This document shows, piece after piece, positions 1 to 11,491 of a DNA stretch of 64,000 nt. The DNA lies in assembly GCA_023375675.1 (NCBI GenBank), contig JALQBC010000044.1:62001-126000 (forward strand). Direction: 5' to 3'. The translations under genes and the position numbers were made by a program. Below the pieces are notes generated by a model. The model saw nothing but the letters and a program-made list of their open reading frames with translations, was not told the origin of the DNA and did no database searches. The stretch comes from Cytospora piceicola. Lineage: Eukaryota > Ascomycota > Sordariomycetes > Diaporthales > Cytosporaceae. The first letter of the stretch is position 1. The number at the start of each line of letters is the position of its first letter.

Positions 1-1570
1 GAAGAAGCCATGATCGGTGGGGGGGTGAGGAGGAGGGGGAATAACCGAGGGTGATGTTTCTGGGGCGATACATGTCTTGGGACGTACTACTGCATGGGAT
101 GGCGTTTGGAGTTCTAGAAGAGTAAAAACAAGGGGCCTGGTTTCTGGCTGTGCGCATAAATCTCCGCTCGCTGCGAGAAGGACACATCGACATGACTCTG
201 GGCCATACGGCATTGACACGCCACGGGGAGATACAATGGGATCTGTGGACGGGCCTGGGGTTTCGTTAAGGAGAGTATCGTGCCCCTTCCCTGGGAACGT
301 CACAAAGGATCAGAGGACTGCTCAGACCCGAAAGATACCTATGCAGCCTCGAAATGCGACTTGTCACGAGCCCCGTTATACTCTTGCATATGTAGGTTGC
401 CATGTATGTGGTCTGGTCCAACATGGGCATAGCATATGAACCCTTCGTCCATCCAGGATATCCCCGACTTGGACAGTCTCTGCAGCACCCCAACTACCAC
501 ATAGGTGGCAAGTGACGGCCAAAACGTTCAGAAGGCTACCTAAGTATGTGCTAGACCCGTACGTTTCTTCGATACCATTCAATGGATGAGACTTGAGACC
601 GAAAGCAATGTGTTTACCCCATTGACCGTGGAATCAGGCTACATTTTGGTCTCGAGAGTCTCCCAAAAGTCCTTGCCAGAGATCTTATCGGAATTCGGGA
701 ATGATCTGTCAAGTGCCCAGAAAATCAATATGCCACATTGAGATTGAACATGGTATGCCGCCCCAAATTTGGGACTTAAGGAGTGAGACAAGGTCTGCAT
801 TGGATGCGTTCTATACAGACAGACCCCCTGTAAGCCTTCAGGCCGTTCAGGGCGGCAGGATCTACTGGGTCTACTGGGTCTACTGGGTTTACTGGTCTAC
901 TGGGAAGACACTAGCAGAACTAGTGGGCTGGTGGTGTCTCGGCAAATAAACGGTAGTGGGTTCCAGGGTCTACACCAAGTCTCACATCTGAACCACACCG
1001 CGTGCTCACTTGCCATTCCCGACATTTATCAAGCCAGCCTAAGTAAGCCTTTCCTCTTACTGCTCAGCCCCCAAATTTGACGGATTGTACCGTCTGGCGT
1101 CTGGGGGGCCAATCTCTCATGATAATGCAGGAGTTCCAAGGTTGTTATTAATGTTGTACTGGCAGGGCTTTCGTTGGTGGTGGGCTTACTGCACGCACAT
1201 CCTACTTCCGTGCGTATCCGTCCAACGGCTGATTACTACGACATTTCTCAACCCGCAACCTTTTGCCTTCCCGACATCGAAGCAAAGTTACACCCTCCTT
1301 TATACTCTGCCGCTCCAACTCTTGACAACCTTGGAAGTAACCCGACTCTCTGTTTTCTGAGTAAACTGCCATTCATGTACATACACCTCGCTAGAATCAA
1401 CCTGGGAACCCACGTACATACCTCTCTAGTAAACACACCACCAGCACAGACTCCACCCACATGACGACGTAATCGCGTCAACCCGACAAACACCACCAAC
1501 ACAACACCATCACCCCGTCCATCACCCTCCTCCTCCCTCCCTTCCCCCGTCGTCGCCCGCCCAACCCACA
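1..1570. other. intergenic, left edge to phosphoesterase gene
   Basis: No convincing gene. The open frames are short, overlap on both strands and show no recognisable domain. The stretch holds a 9-bp tandem repeat near 861-905 (listed separately). The last 250 bases before 1571 are C-rich and A/C-biased, as in a fungal promoter and 5' leader. Confidence 0.6.
861..905. repeat. 9-bp tandem repeat (TCTACTGGG)n
   Basis: About five consecutive copies of TCTACTGGG are visible, with one C-to-T change and one shortened copy near the end. It is a simple minisatellite in noncoding DNA. Confidence 0.85.
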
Positions 1571-3139
1571 ATGCACGACCTGACCCCACGGCTCCCACGC
1601 GTCCTCCTCGCCGTCCTCACCATCGTGTCCGTCACCCTCTTCCTCAGCTACACCCGCATCAGCTCCACGACCTACTCCCTCCTCTGGCCCGAGCCCGAGC
1701 CCTTCCGCTTCCCCAACGCCACCGAGCTCCGCTCCCTCTTCGACGCCATCGACCCCATGTCCTACGGCACCGCCGCCCGCCCCGCCATGAAGGCCATGCC
1801 CGCCGCCCTCGTCGCCGACCTGCCGCCGCGGCACGTCCCCGGCCGCGCCGGCGGCCCCGCCCGCCGGCTCGTCATCGTCGGCGACGTGCACGGCCAGCGG
1901 GCCGCGCTGGACGCGCTCCTCGACAAGGTCGGCTTCGGCGGCGACGCGGCCGGCGACCACCTCGTGCTCGCCGGCGACTTGACCAACAAGGGCCCGGACT
2001 CGGCCGGCGTGCTGGCCCTCGCCATGGAGCTGGGCGCGCACGCCGTGCGCGGGAACCACGACGACAGGGTGCTGCTCGCGCGCGCCGCGCTGGACAGGGA
2101 CGTCGAGGACCGGGCCCGGGCGCAGCAGGCCGGCGCGGTGGACCTCGAGACCAAGGTGTACGAGAAGGGGCAACAGGAGGAGGGGAAGGAGGGTGGTGGT
2201 GAGCGGGGGGACCACGACGAGGATGACCCCAAGGCCGCCAGGGAGGAGTACCTCGCGCGCGAGGCGGCGCTCCTGCTCGAGCGGGACGACAGGAAGGAGG
2301 TCGCCACCGCGCGGACCCTGTCCCCCGAGCAGGTCGAGTGGCTCGCCGGGCTGCCCGTCATCCTCAACGTGGGGCGCATCCCCCGGGCCCCCTCCCCGCC
2401 CGGCCCCGGCCCCAAGCCCAGCCAGGACGACATCACCACAACCAAGGAGGCCACCGAATCCACCGAGGACCCCTCGCCCGAGGCCCCCGCCCCCGCGGCG
2501 TTTGAGAACCTGGTCGTGGTGCACGCCGGGCTGGTGCCGGGGGTGGCCCTCCCGGACCAGGACCCGTGGGCGGCCATGACGATGCGCACGCTCGTGTACC
2601 CCGTCGACGACGAGAGGCGGTCCGCGGTCCGCAAGTACCTCGAGGGCCAGGCGTCGCGGCGCCACCGGGGCAAGGTGGCGGCCGCGCAGTCCATCGGGGA
2701 CAAGATGGTCGACGAGTACCTGGGGCGGGTGCTGGAGGCGCAGGGGCTGCGGGACACCACCCGCGAGGGTGGGGGCGGGGGCGCCGGCTACAGGGAGGGG
2801 GACGTCGCGCTGCCGACGGACGGGCGGGACGGGGTCGCCTGGTGGGCCGAGTGGAACCGGTACCAGGAGCGGCTCGCCGGCGGGGGGGAGGAGGGGGGCC
2901 CGCGGGACGACGGCCGCGGGCTGAAGGGCACGACGGTCGTGTACGGGCACGACGCCAAGGGCGGGCTCACGGTGCCCGACTCGTACGGCAACGGCAGGGG
3001 CTACACGTACGGGCTGGACTCGGGGTGCGTGTACGGCGGGAAGCTGTCCGCGCTGGTCATCGAGGCGCGGCCCGAGGGCATCGTGCACGGTATCGTGCAG
3101 GTTGGGTGCGACAAGGCTGTTGAGCCCGAGGACAAGTAG
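1571..3139 (+). CDS. membrane-anchored calcineurin-like phosphoesterase
   Basis: Intronless 522-aa protein. Residues about 11-27 form one hydrophobic N-terminal membrane anchor. The metallophosphoesterase signature follows in order: GDVHG (104-108, metal ligands Asp105 and His107), GDLTNKG (135-141) and GNHDD (161-165), then later HAG and GHD histidines. This is the PPP-like superfamily fold using two metal ions. Yeast YNL217W (Ppn2, a vacuolar endopolyphosphatase) has the same architecture of anchor plus phosphatase, so a vacuolar polyphosphatase or protein phosphatase role is inferred, not shown. Between the NHD motif and the HAG histidine lies a long charged, Gly/Pro-rich insert (about 190-310) that is probably disordered. 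The start is the first ATG after a C-rich leader. Codon use is extremely GC-rich, which explains long antisense open frames over the gene. Confidence 0.85.
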   Translation: MHDLTPRLPRVLLAVLTIVSVTLFLSYTRISSTTYSLLWPEPEPFRFPNATELRSLFDAIDPMSYGTAARPAMKAMPAALVADLPPRHVPGRAGGPARRLVIVGDVHGQRAALDALLDKVGFGGDAAGDHLVLAGDLTNKGPDSAGVLALAMELGAHAVRGNHDDRVLLARAALDRDVEDRARAQQAGAVDLETKVYEKGQQEEGKEGGGERGDHDEDDPKAAREEYLAREAALLLERDDRKEVATARTLSPEQVEWLAGLPVILNVGRIPRAPSPPGPGPKPSQDDITTTKEATESTEDPSPEAPAPAAFENLVVVHAGLVPGVALPDQDPWAAMTMRTLVYPVDDERRSAVRKYLEGQASRRHRGKVAAAQSIGDKMVDEYLGRVLEAQGLRDTTREGGGGGAGYREGDVALPTDGRDGVAWWAEWNRYQERLAGGGEEGGPRDDGRGLKGTTVVYGHDAKGGLTVPDSYGNGRGYTYGLDSGCVYGGKLSALVIEARPEGIVHGIVQVGCDKAVEPEDK

Positions 3140-3660
3140 TGAGAGATGGGCTGGGATGGACAGGCCGGTTTTGCATAACTAGGGGCGGCGCAGCACGATA
3201 TGGCATGCATATCTTACGACTGGCAAGGCGTTTTAGGAGTTTGTTTCCGCCACGGACGGAGTTGACACTTATGAAGTTCAATATTGGATAAAACAAGACG
3301 GATACCGGGCAGGCTGGCAGGCTGGAACACACAGCTACGATAGGATTTCTGCACTTGCAAACCACGAGAATCCCAGGCACAGGCCTTGCGGCTTGCACAC
3401 GGTCGAAGTTATCAATCAGAAGATAGAATAATGTCACACGGAAGACTGATCGGCTTTGGTTCAATTTTACTTTCATTCCATTTTGATCCGGGAAGATTTT
3501 ATTTACCCTTCCCCCAGACATCTAATGAGCGCCAGCTATGTACGGTAGGTATCATTCTTTCTTTCTTTCCATTTTCTCATGTCATGTCAATCCAATGCAT
3601 GCATGCAATTTATTCCATCCACGCCTCATCATCGCTTTCATTAATGCATTTTCAAGGCAT
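3140..3660. other. intergenic between convergent genes
   Basis: 3' regions of the phosphoesterase (+) and transaldolase (-) genes. No ORF or RNA gene is supported; a T/C-rich stretch near 3555-3590 probably belongs to a 3' UTR. Confidence 0.6.
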
Positions 3661-4853
3661 TTATGCGAGCTTGCTCTTGAGGATGTCCTTGAGGGTGACG
3701 GCGTCGGCGGCGAACTTGCTGATACCCTCGCGCAGCTTCTCGACGGCCATCTGGTCCTCGTTGAAGTCGAAGCGGAAGAGAGGCTCGTCGTTGATGTAAG
3801 ACTTCTTCTCGAGGCTCAGGGATGAGGCGGAGGAGGAGTCGAGCTTCTGGGGGACGGCGTCGTTGGAGTTCATGAGGTCCTCGAGCAGGTTGGGCTATCA
3901 CACGCATACAGTCAGCAAAGAGTTCCTCTATGGCTCATTTGTTTTCTTCCTCTTCTTGGGACAGGAGGTACTCACGGAGATGGTCAGGTAGTCACAGCCG
4001 GCAAGCTCGGTGATCTCACCGACGGAGCGGAAGGAGGCACCCATGACGATGGTCTTGTAGCCGAACTTCTTGTAGTAGTTGAAGATGTTCTTGACGGACT
4101 CGACACCGGGGTCCTCCTCCTTGGTGTAGTCCTTCTTGGTGTGGGCCTTGTACCAGTCGAGGATACGGCCGACGAAGGGAGAGATCAGGAAAGCACCGGC
4201 CTCGGCGGCGGCGATGGCCTGGGACTGGCTGAACATGAGGGTCAGGTTGGTGTTGATGCCGTGGTCGCGCTGCAGGATCTCGGCGGCCTTGATACCCTCC
4301 CATGTGGAGGCGATCTTGATCAGAATACGCTCCTTGGGGATACCCTCTGCCTTGTAGAGCTGTTTTGAGTGGAAGTTTTGTCAGCAAACTCTTGTTCCAT
4401 TTTTCGCGTTTTTACTAGGGACCTCAACCACTCTTCTCATATCCCGTAATTGGGTGTACCAGAGACAAGGAGGCCAAGGCAGTGGGAATAAAATCTTACC
4501 TCGATGAGGTGCAGGGCCTTCTCGACGGACAGCTTGGTGTCGAAAGAGAAACGGGCGTCGACCTCAGTAGAGACCTTGCCGGGGACGATCTTGAGGATCT
4601 CCTTGCCGAACTCGACCAGGAGACGGTCGAGGGCGCAGTCGACCTGGGTGTCGACGTCACCGCCGTGCTTCTTGGCGTAGTCGATGGCAACGTCCATCAG
4701 CTTGGCGTACTCGGCCTTCTTGGACGCGGCCAGGATGAGGGAGGGGTTGGTGGTGGCATCCTGGGGCTGGTACTTGGCGATGGAGGCGAAGTCGCCAGAG
4801 TCGGAGACGACGACGGTGCCGGTGGCCTTGAGCTGGGCGAGGGAGTTAGACAT
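3661..4853 (-). CDS. tal1: transaldolase
   Basis: Three exons, join(4853..4500, 4359..3976, 3894..3661), giving 323 aa, the normal length for the family. Both introns (GTAAGA...CAG and GTGAGT...TAG) fall between codons. The enzyme moves a dihydroxyacetone unit between sedoheptulose-7-phosphate and glyceraldehyde-3-phosphate in the cytosolic non-oxidative pentose phosphate pathway. Visible family marks are DATTNPSLI (32-40) and RILIKIAST (129-137), with Lys133 as the expected Schiff-base lysine, followed by [11 protein letters not shown] and the [10 protein letters not shown] block. The C-terminus ends in a typical ...LKSKLA. The ATG sits at 4853 after an A/C-rich leader. No defects seen. Confidence 0.96.
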
Positions 4854-6346
4854 GGTGGATGGTGATGGTGTTGTTGTTCTTTGGAGTTGTTTGTTTTTAG
4901 TATGTTGTTGTTTGGTAGAGGTTGTTTGTTTTGTGTTTGGGTATCAAAGGTTCGTGAAAAGAAGTAGTAGGTAAGTTGATAGAAATGGCTAGTGGCCGCG
5001 ACTATGCGAACAGCTGGAAGATGCGAGAGGTATTTATTTGATGGCGGGGTCCCTTTTTCCTCTGCTCTCCCAGCCAAGCCCGGCATGGCCTCATCACAAT
5101 GGCCACTTCTTTTGCAAGTCAGTTTTACGGGGCTATGACGATGTCGCCCCCCACCTTGCGCACTCTAAGCTTACGGCATTTACGGTAGCTCAGTCTCATT
5201 TTGATTTTGATAAGGCAGGCCAAGGGTTGGTTGTCTTTCACTCTATATTTTCACCAACTCTGCTGACTCTTCGTGACCACGCAAGAAAAAAAAACCCAAA
5301 CCAACCCAGTAGGCTAGGCATTGGTCATCCATCCTTATTGGCCTTATTTCAAGGCTCATATTGCTGCTTCGTACCTGACAGTTTCACCAGTCTGACTGCT
5401 GGCACTGATCAACCCCCGAAATGAGGGGTCCCGTCCAACCCCACCATTGACCACCACTCATCATTCAGTGGAAGTGGAAATAGGTACCTATCCGTACCAC
5501 CCGGATTTGCAGCTGTATGAGGTAGCCTGTATGTAGCAGCTGTAGGGCATTCTACCAGCAGTAAACCCCCCAAAAAACAAAACAAAACAAACCTCCACAT
5601 GTACCTTGGTACCCTCACGTACCCATTCACACATATAAAAATAAAAAGGGGGAAGGGATACCCCAGTGGAGGGGATATCGGGCAACTGTTGAGCGCTTTC
5701 TCAAGGCTAAGGCCAACTTTCCCGTCATGGTCATGCAACTTGGAATATTCTTCGGTTCTAGCTCCGAAGAAACACCATCCCAGGGCCCCCCTCTCCCCCT
5801 GCTTTGTCAGGCACTTCAGGGCGGCAATTCTAACGCTTACGTCCGCCTTCTATGCACCGTGCACCCAACTTCGACACCAACGGCACCTCCGGAACAGGAG
5901 CGGGCTCGGCCCCACGCTCACCGAAACCGCGACACATCGAGCCGGTTTCGAGCCCGACCGACGGAGACACTCACCCTACAGTCCTATGTCTGGATTGATT
6001 GGATGGGGTGGCCAGAATCCGGGCCACGTGGGCATATCCATCCTGCCGTATGCATGCGTTGACCAGTATGTAATTGATGCTTGATGCTGATGCTGATGCT
6101 ATGTACTTAGTACTCGCCACTGCTTGTTCTCAAGTATATGCTTATGAATGAATGAATGTTTTTTGATTCCTATTCCTACAGCCCACTATCAAACGGACCT
6201 CGCCCCCCCGCAAGCCTTTTCTTCACCTCCCGAGTTTTGTGAGTCAAAGTCATCCAATAGGAAATGTCGATATGAACGCAGTAGTAGTCCATGCAATGCA
6301 GTGCGATGCAACGGCGAGGAATAAGGTAGGGCGTCAGAGAACCTGC
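4854..6346. other. transaldolase promoter and intergenic DNA
   Basis: About 1.5 kb upstream of transaldolase and downstream of the Tudor-SN gene. The first 200 bases carry TTGTTT/GTTGTT runs on the + strand (A/C-rich leader of the minus-strand gene). The ORFs at 5599-6084 overlap one another and have no domain features. No gene supported. Confidence 0.55.
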
Positions 6347-8989
6347 TTAGTCCTCAGTCAGGTCGCCGTACTCCCACATTCCCAGGCGGTCATCCTTTGC
6401 CGTTTGCTCCGCCTTCTTGTACTCCTTGAGTGTGTCCGCAAACACGGGGCTCCTCTCCCAAGCCTTCAGCTTCTTCGGGACCATGGCCAGGCCGCTGAGC
6501 AGGACCTCACGGTTCAGCGACTCGTGCGGCTTGGGCGACCCGCTGGACTCGTAGATGGTGATGTAGCTCAGGCCCTCCTTCTGGTCGACGTAGTCGAAAG
6601 ACGCGATCATCGTCTTGCCCTCCGTCACCTCGCCGATGAAGTTGATCGTCTCGTTGAGGTACTCTGGTGCCACGGGTAGCTGGATGAGAGACAGCGATGC
6701 ATCCACGGCCTGTGCCTTGAGCTTCTGGGTGTTGAACTCGGGCTGGTGCAGGGAACGCAGCTTTGACCAGGGGATCTTCTCCGTGTTTCCGTAGTCAATG
6801 TACACGACCTCAGCAACCTTGGCGGTACGGTCGTTGGAGCGGATACGAGCACGGTACCATTGGCCGTCGGCCGAGAACTTGGCCGCCACGACATCTCCGG
6901 CCTTGGGCGAGTCCTTGATGGCAACGTTGTTCTTGGGGTCGAGGTGGAACTTCCTGAAGGCCGACATCAGCTGCTCCAGTGCTGCGGTGCCCTTGCCAAC
7001 CTCCTGGATCTTGATCTTGCCGTTCTGGTCGATGTCGGTGATGACAATGTCCCGGTACTCGCGCTTGATGTTGACTGGAGCGTCGGCAGTAACAGTCTCG
7101 GCTGCCGCAGCCTCCTCTTCCTGCTCTTGCTCCTGCGACGGGTCCCAGTCGTGCCACATGCCCTTCTTGGCCTCCTTGGCTTTCCTCTCCGCTGTGTTCA
7201 GTTCTGCCGCGTTGCCAGTCTTCTCTGCAGAGTATTGGTGCACCGAGGCGAGGCCTTCCTCCACGAGGATCTTCGCAAAGCTCTCTCGGCCGACGTACAA
7301 GTCACCGATGAAGCCTCCGATCTTGTCGTTATCGTGGATATCGACCTCGACGTCCCGCTGGTTGCACCTCCTGTTTGCCAGCTCGAGGGCCTCGTTGCCG
7401 AATGGCTCGCCCTTCTCCTCAGGCGAGCGACCAGCACGCGGGGCACGGATACCACCCAGAACCAGGGTAAGCTTGATGCCCTCGCGGGGAATCAGCACCG
7501 TGAAACGGGATCCCGACTTGCAGAAGTCCACAACAGCGGGGATCTTCTTTTGCCGTTGCAGAGATCCCAGGTTCAGCTTGGCCCGCTGCAGGTTCTCGGA
7601 AGCGTCGACGAGAGTCTTGGTCTTGGGAGCCTTTCCGGTCCACATGCCCTTCTTCTCCTCCTTGGCAGTCTCCTGGGCGGCGAGAAGCTCATCGTAGTTG
7701 GGTGCTCGGTCGGTGTCATCTTTGCGGTGTCGTATGACCGAAGCCCAGCCATCTTGTACCAACAACAGACCGACGTTCTTGCCGTTTTGAGTGACGGTTG
7801 CAACCTCACGGGCCTCGAAGCCATCAGCAGCCGGCTTGGATCCATCAACTGTCACCTTCACGTGTTTGCCGATAAGCTTCTTTCGCAGGAATTCTTTCGC
7901 TTCGTCTCTGAAAGGAGCCTCCGTTGACTCGTTTGTTCGAGGACCACGGACGCTGCTGAGGTTGAGACGCTTCTCCTCACCCGTCTTGCTCCTCACGATG
8001 ATGGTATCGGCGCTAATTATCTTCGTAACGGTCACTTCCGACTCCTTTCCAGCAGCCTTGGCAACGTGATTCTTGTGCAGTTTTAGGTTCGCTGCCTGGG
8101 CCTTCTTTTCGGCAGCACGCAGGGCCGGCATCTTGTCTCCTAGCAAGGTCGAGTGGAAGTCGTTACACCGAGCCAGGCCCTCTTGCAAGAGGAACTCAGC
8201 GATGTTGCCGTTGGGGTGCAGGACGGTTGCCACCAGCTGGCCCTGGGGGCTTGCGCCGGCGATCTGGACCTTGACGGACCGTTGAAGCAGCCTTCGCTCT
8301 ACGAAAGCCTTGGCCTCGTCTCCGTATTCCTCGGATGGCTGCGACTGACCCGTGGACACAATTGTCCTTGCTGTAGCGGGAGTGCGAATGCCTGCAACGA
8401 GCGTCATGACCTGCAGGTGCTTCTGGTCAGAGAGCAGGAGACGGACCAGGAGGCGATCACCGCTGAAAACGCGCTCGACGACACCATCCACGGTCTTCCC
8501 TTTCCACTCTTCCAGCCACTGTGGGTGGCCAAGGTCATTCTGGACCTCGATGATACCACCGGTGCCTGACCAAAGGCCTTGGCTCTCGCTCTTGGCGTTG
8601 GTCTCAAGTTCACGGAGCTGTTCCAGACGCTGGAGGATCTCCTCGTCATCCTCCTTCTTCCCTGCATCCTCACGGACTTTGACCCATCCGTTCTTGATCA
8701 GCTCGTCGGGGAACTCGGTGCCATCCTGGAGTTTTGCGGTTCCGTATTCGCGACCAGAGTTTGGTACCGTGTACGAGACCTTGAACTGGATGGGCTTGCC
8801 GACGGTGAGGTTCCTCAGGAATTCTCGGGATTGGAAAGCAAACGCCTCGTCTCCTTCCTTGTTCAGTCGCGGAGCGCTGACATAGGCGAGTGACAGAACG
8901 CGCTCGGCTGAAGGGTTCTGAGGGTTGCCCAGCACCAGTGTATCACCGCTCAGAACGGATTTGACGGTGGCGTAAAGAGGCTTGGACAT
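6347..8989 (-). CDS. Tudor-SN / SND1-type nuclease domain protein
   Basis: Single exon. I take the start at the MSKPLYATVKSVLSGDT methionine (ATG 8989-8987), giving 880 aa; an upstream in-frame ATG adds only ten residues that do not fit the family. The architecture is four staphylococcal-nuclease-like OB repeats (about 1-155, 165-310, 325-465, 490-630), then a Tudor domain (about 690-810, with VAAKFSADGQWYRARI and VVYIDYGN) split into a fifth partial SN repeat. This is Tudor-SN/p100, an RNA-binding, sometimes nucleolytic protein tied to RISC, splicing, stress granules and mRNA decay in eukaryotes. The frame is intact over 2.6 kb with no introns. A Lys/Glu/Gln-rich linker precedes the Tudor domain. 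Confidence 0.93.
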   Translation of the reverse strand: MSKPLYATVKSVLSGDTLVLGNPQNPSAERVLSLAYVSAPRLNKEGDEAFAFQSREFLRNLTVGKPIQFKVSYTVPNSGREYGTAKLQDGTEFPDELIKNGWVKVREDAGKKEDDEEILQRLEQLRELETNAKSESQGLWSGTGGIIEVQNDLGHPQWLEEWKGKTVDGVVERVFSGDRLLVRLLLSDQKHLQVMTLVAGIRTPATARTIVSTGQSQPSEEYGDEAKAFVERRLLQRSVKVQIAGASPQGQLVATVLHPNGNIAEFLLQEGLARCNDFHSTLLGDKMPALRAAEKKAQAANLKLHKNHVAKAAGKESEVTVTKIISADTIIVRSKTGEEKRLNLSSVRGPRTNESTEAPFRDEAKEFLRKKLIGKHVKVTVDGSKPAADGFEAREVATVTQNGKNVGLLLVQDGWASVIRHRKDDTDRAPNYDELLAAQETAKEEKKGMWTGKAPKTKTLVDASENLQRAKLNLGSLQRQKKIPAVVDFCKSGSRFTVLIPREGIKLTLVLGGIRAPRAGRSPEEKGEPFGNEALELANRRCNQRDVEVDIHDNDKIGGFIGDLYVGRESFAKILVEEGLASVHQYSAEKTGNAAELNTAERKAKEAKKGMWHDWDPSQEQEQEEEAAAAETVTADAPVNIKREYRDIVITDIDQNGKIKIQEVGKGTAALEQLMSAFRKFHLDPKNNVAIKDSPKAGDVVAAKFSADGQWYRARIRSNDRTAKVAEVVYIDYGNTEKIPWSKLRSLHQPEFNTQKLKAQAVDASLSLIQLPVAPEYLNETINFIGEVTEGKTMIASFDYVDQKEGLSYITIYESSGSPKPHESLNREVLLSGLAMVPKKLKAWERSPVFADTLKEYKKAEQTAKDDRLGMWEYGDLTED

Positions 8990-10500
8990 GATGACAAGGA
9001 CAGTGGTGTGCTGAAGCAAGAATACTGAGAAAGAGTGAAATTAGGAACCTGCGGGCTGGTTAGCATTCTGCATTGTTATAGGCCAAGAATCTTGAGACAT
9101 GATGAGAGGTGTTTGAGTCGTAGAGTTCGGAAGAGAGTAACGAAGCCCAAGTCTGGAACCATTTGCACCGTCTGGGAGTGGGAGGTGAATGGGTAGCTTT
9201 ATGGAGCTTGCTTTCTGAGTGACAAGGAGATGGGAAGGGGTGGGGTGACCACACGGTTCAAGCCAGTAAGTGGATGCCAATATATACATATATAAGTGGT
9301 GTAGGGAAACCTCTGTACCAAGCGCTCTCATACTAGCAGATATCAATCTTGCAGGGTGAATTGACTTTCCAGGGCTATTTGGAGGGAGTAGTAGTAGGTC
9401 TCATCCACCGATGACAACAACCTGGTTGTGTCGTGGCCTTGGAGCTTGTGTTTGGAAGTAGCTTATGACTTCTCCTTAATTCTGGAATATTGAGGCATTC
9501 CCGATCTAATGCGTCGAGCTAATGCAATAGACCATGGCCCCCAAGGAATAAACCTGGAGCTTGTCGTTTTTGGAAAAGGAAGCAGGCAGTGGATGTGATG
9601 GGGGTTGAGTGGTGATGGTTGTGCTGACAGAGGGGGCAATTGGGAAACATACCAAGCTTCCAGAAGAAGTATACAGCAGGTTAGAGATGACTGCTTGTGG
9701 GTGGTAGTTTATGAAAGATAAGGACAAGCTCAACAAAGCAATTGAAGAGAGAGAGATTGTGTTTATTCAGTGTTCGTAGAGTAGTCGCAAGTTGAGATGA
9801 GGTGTCGTGTGCTTTCCCTTGGATGTTCTGGCCACATGTGCAGCTAGCACTTGAGATCAGGTTCGCCGCTCAGGGTCCAGGGAAATTATGTGGGGGCGGG
9901 AGCTCAGTGTGGGGTCGGCCTCGAGACAGTGCTAGCCTAGACTGGTACCTTTGGGAGATGGTCTTACCATAAACGGCACAACTTAAGGGTCGGGGTTATT
10001 CAAGAATTGCATGGGAGCTCCGATGCAGATGAGGGGCATCGAAAACGATGATGGTGTTCAGGTGGATGCCTTGAAGAGAGGTAATGCTGCTTATTCTACG
10101 ATGATTCTATGGCCTTACCATTACCTTACTAATTACCTAGGTACTTAAGTAGGTACATGGGATAATGACTTGGTCTTCTTTCAACATCCTATGCGCCGGA
10201 CGCAAGAAAACCTACTTCTTGGGTACTTAGGGAGGTACTTATTTGTGGACGTTCATATAATGAAGCAGTGGCAGGGTGCTTGTGCCTATCTATAGTAGAG
10301 GATACTCAACCAACATAAGCTTCAATACCCATAAGCACAGCTATAGGCAAAATAAGGACACCATCTTGAGGTAGGAAGCTGTGTGAATTTTTGGCTACCT
10401 ATGTACGATCCATGTTCTCAACCGCAGGGCAATCATTGGCATCCAACTTCCCCCAAATAGCGGGTAATCTTCAGCTGTCGCTCAATCCGCTCGACACAAT
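8990..10500. other. intergenic / Tudor-SN promoter
   Basis: Promoter and 5' leader of the minus-strand Tudor-SN gene, then the 3' flank of sod1. Near 10,130-10,250 it contains copies of the palindromic ACCTAGGTAC/ACTTAAGTAGGTAC motif that recurs in intergenic DNA throughout the window. No gene seen. Confidence 0.6.
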
Positions 10501-11491
10501 TTAGTTGGAGATACCAATGACACCGCATGCAGGGCGGGCACCGGCGTTACCAGTCTTCAGGGACTCCTCGTTGCCACCCTTGCCAACATCGTCAGTGCCG
10601 GCGTGGACAACGACGGTACGCTGTATGGATTGTTAGCCTGGATCTAGCGAGTCTGGGAGGGGATTCGGACGTACGCCAATGATGGAGTTAGGTCCAATCA
10701 GCTGGATGAACTTGTCCTGGACACTGCCCTTGGCGTTGCCCTGAGCATCGGTCTCGATGTTGCCCAGGTCACCAACGTGACGGGTCTCATCAGTGCGGTC
10801 ACCGTGGGTCTTGTTGTGAGGGTTGACTAGGTAAGGGGTGTTAGTGTATGCTTGACTTTGAGCTTTTGTGGTGCGTATGGATGTAGGGTCCAGGTGTAGG
10901 CTAGAATGGAGGGTCCGTCCGTTTTCCGGCAGGTCCGAAAGCTGGGGGATCACACTCACAGTGAGGGCCGGCAGAGGTGCAGCCGTTGGTGTTGTCACCG
11001 AAGGTGTGGATGTGCATGCCACGCTTGGCGTTGGCGTCGTGGCCGGTGATGTCCCAGGAGACGGTGGTGGGGGTGGACTCGGAGGCCTGCTCGAAGGTCA
11101 CGGTTCCGGTGATCTTGGAGTCACCACGGACGACAGAGACTGGAGGCCCATTGGGCAGATTGTCAGCAAGTTACTCGAGACTTCATGAGGGTCGCCTGTA
11201 AGCAGCATGGAGAAGCCCTGGGAATCCTGCAAGCTCTCTCTCTCTCTCTCCGTCTGTTTCCAAATTGGAAGCTTCTTCCTCAACGGTCATAGGCTATCAG
11301 GCTGGGAGGCATGTCCATCAAGGTGTCCATGACGGTCCTGACGGCCCATCAAGGTCCCCCAGATTGTATTGGAAGTGCCTCGCCTCGGGATCCTAATGGG
11401 CCTCCCCGCTTGTCTTGTTGAAATAGCTGAAATAGCTTCATAGCTTGGCGGGGTAATAAGAGCTGGGGTTGTCCTTACCTGCTTTGACCAT
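10501..11491 (-). CDS. sod1: Cu/Zn superoxide dismutase
   Basis: Four exons, join(11491..11479, 11139..10960, 10826..10675, 10620..10501), 154 aa, exactly the usual SOD1 length. The first exon holds only 13 nt (MVKA plus one base), a common fungal SOD1 arrangement, and is followed by a 339-nt intron. It converts superoxide to O2 and H2O2 in the cytosol and intermembrane space. Copper and zinc ligands are visible: GMHIH (45-49), [12 protein letters not shown] (63-74; His64, His72), RHVGD (80-84) and VVVHAGTDD. Cys58 and the C-terminal PACGVIG cysteine form the conserved disulfide. The phenylalanine after PH spans the exon 2-3 junction, which confirms the splice choice. Confidence 0.96.

Noticed and set aside
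1478..3088. 536-codon open frame antisense to the phosphoesterase
   Set aside because: It mirrors a very GC-rich gene and consists of Pro/Gly/Arg/Val-rich sequence with no motif, while the + strand carries the full catalytic signature.
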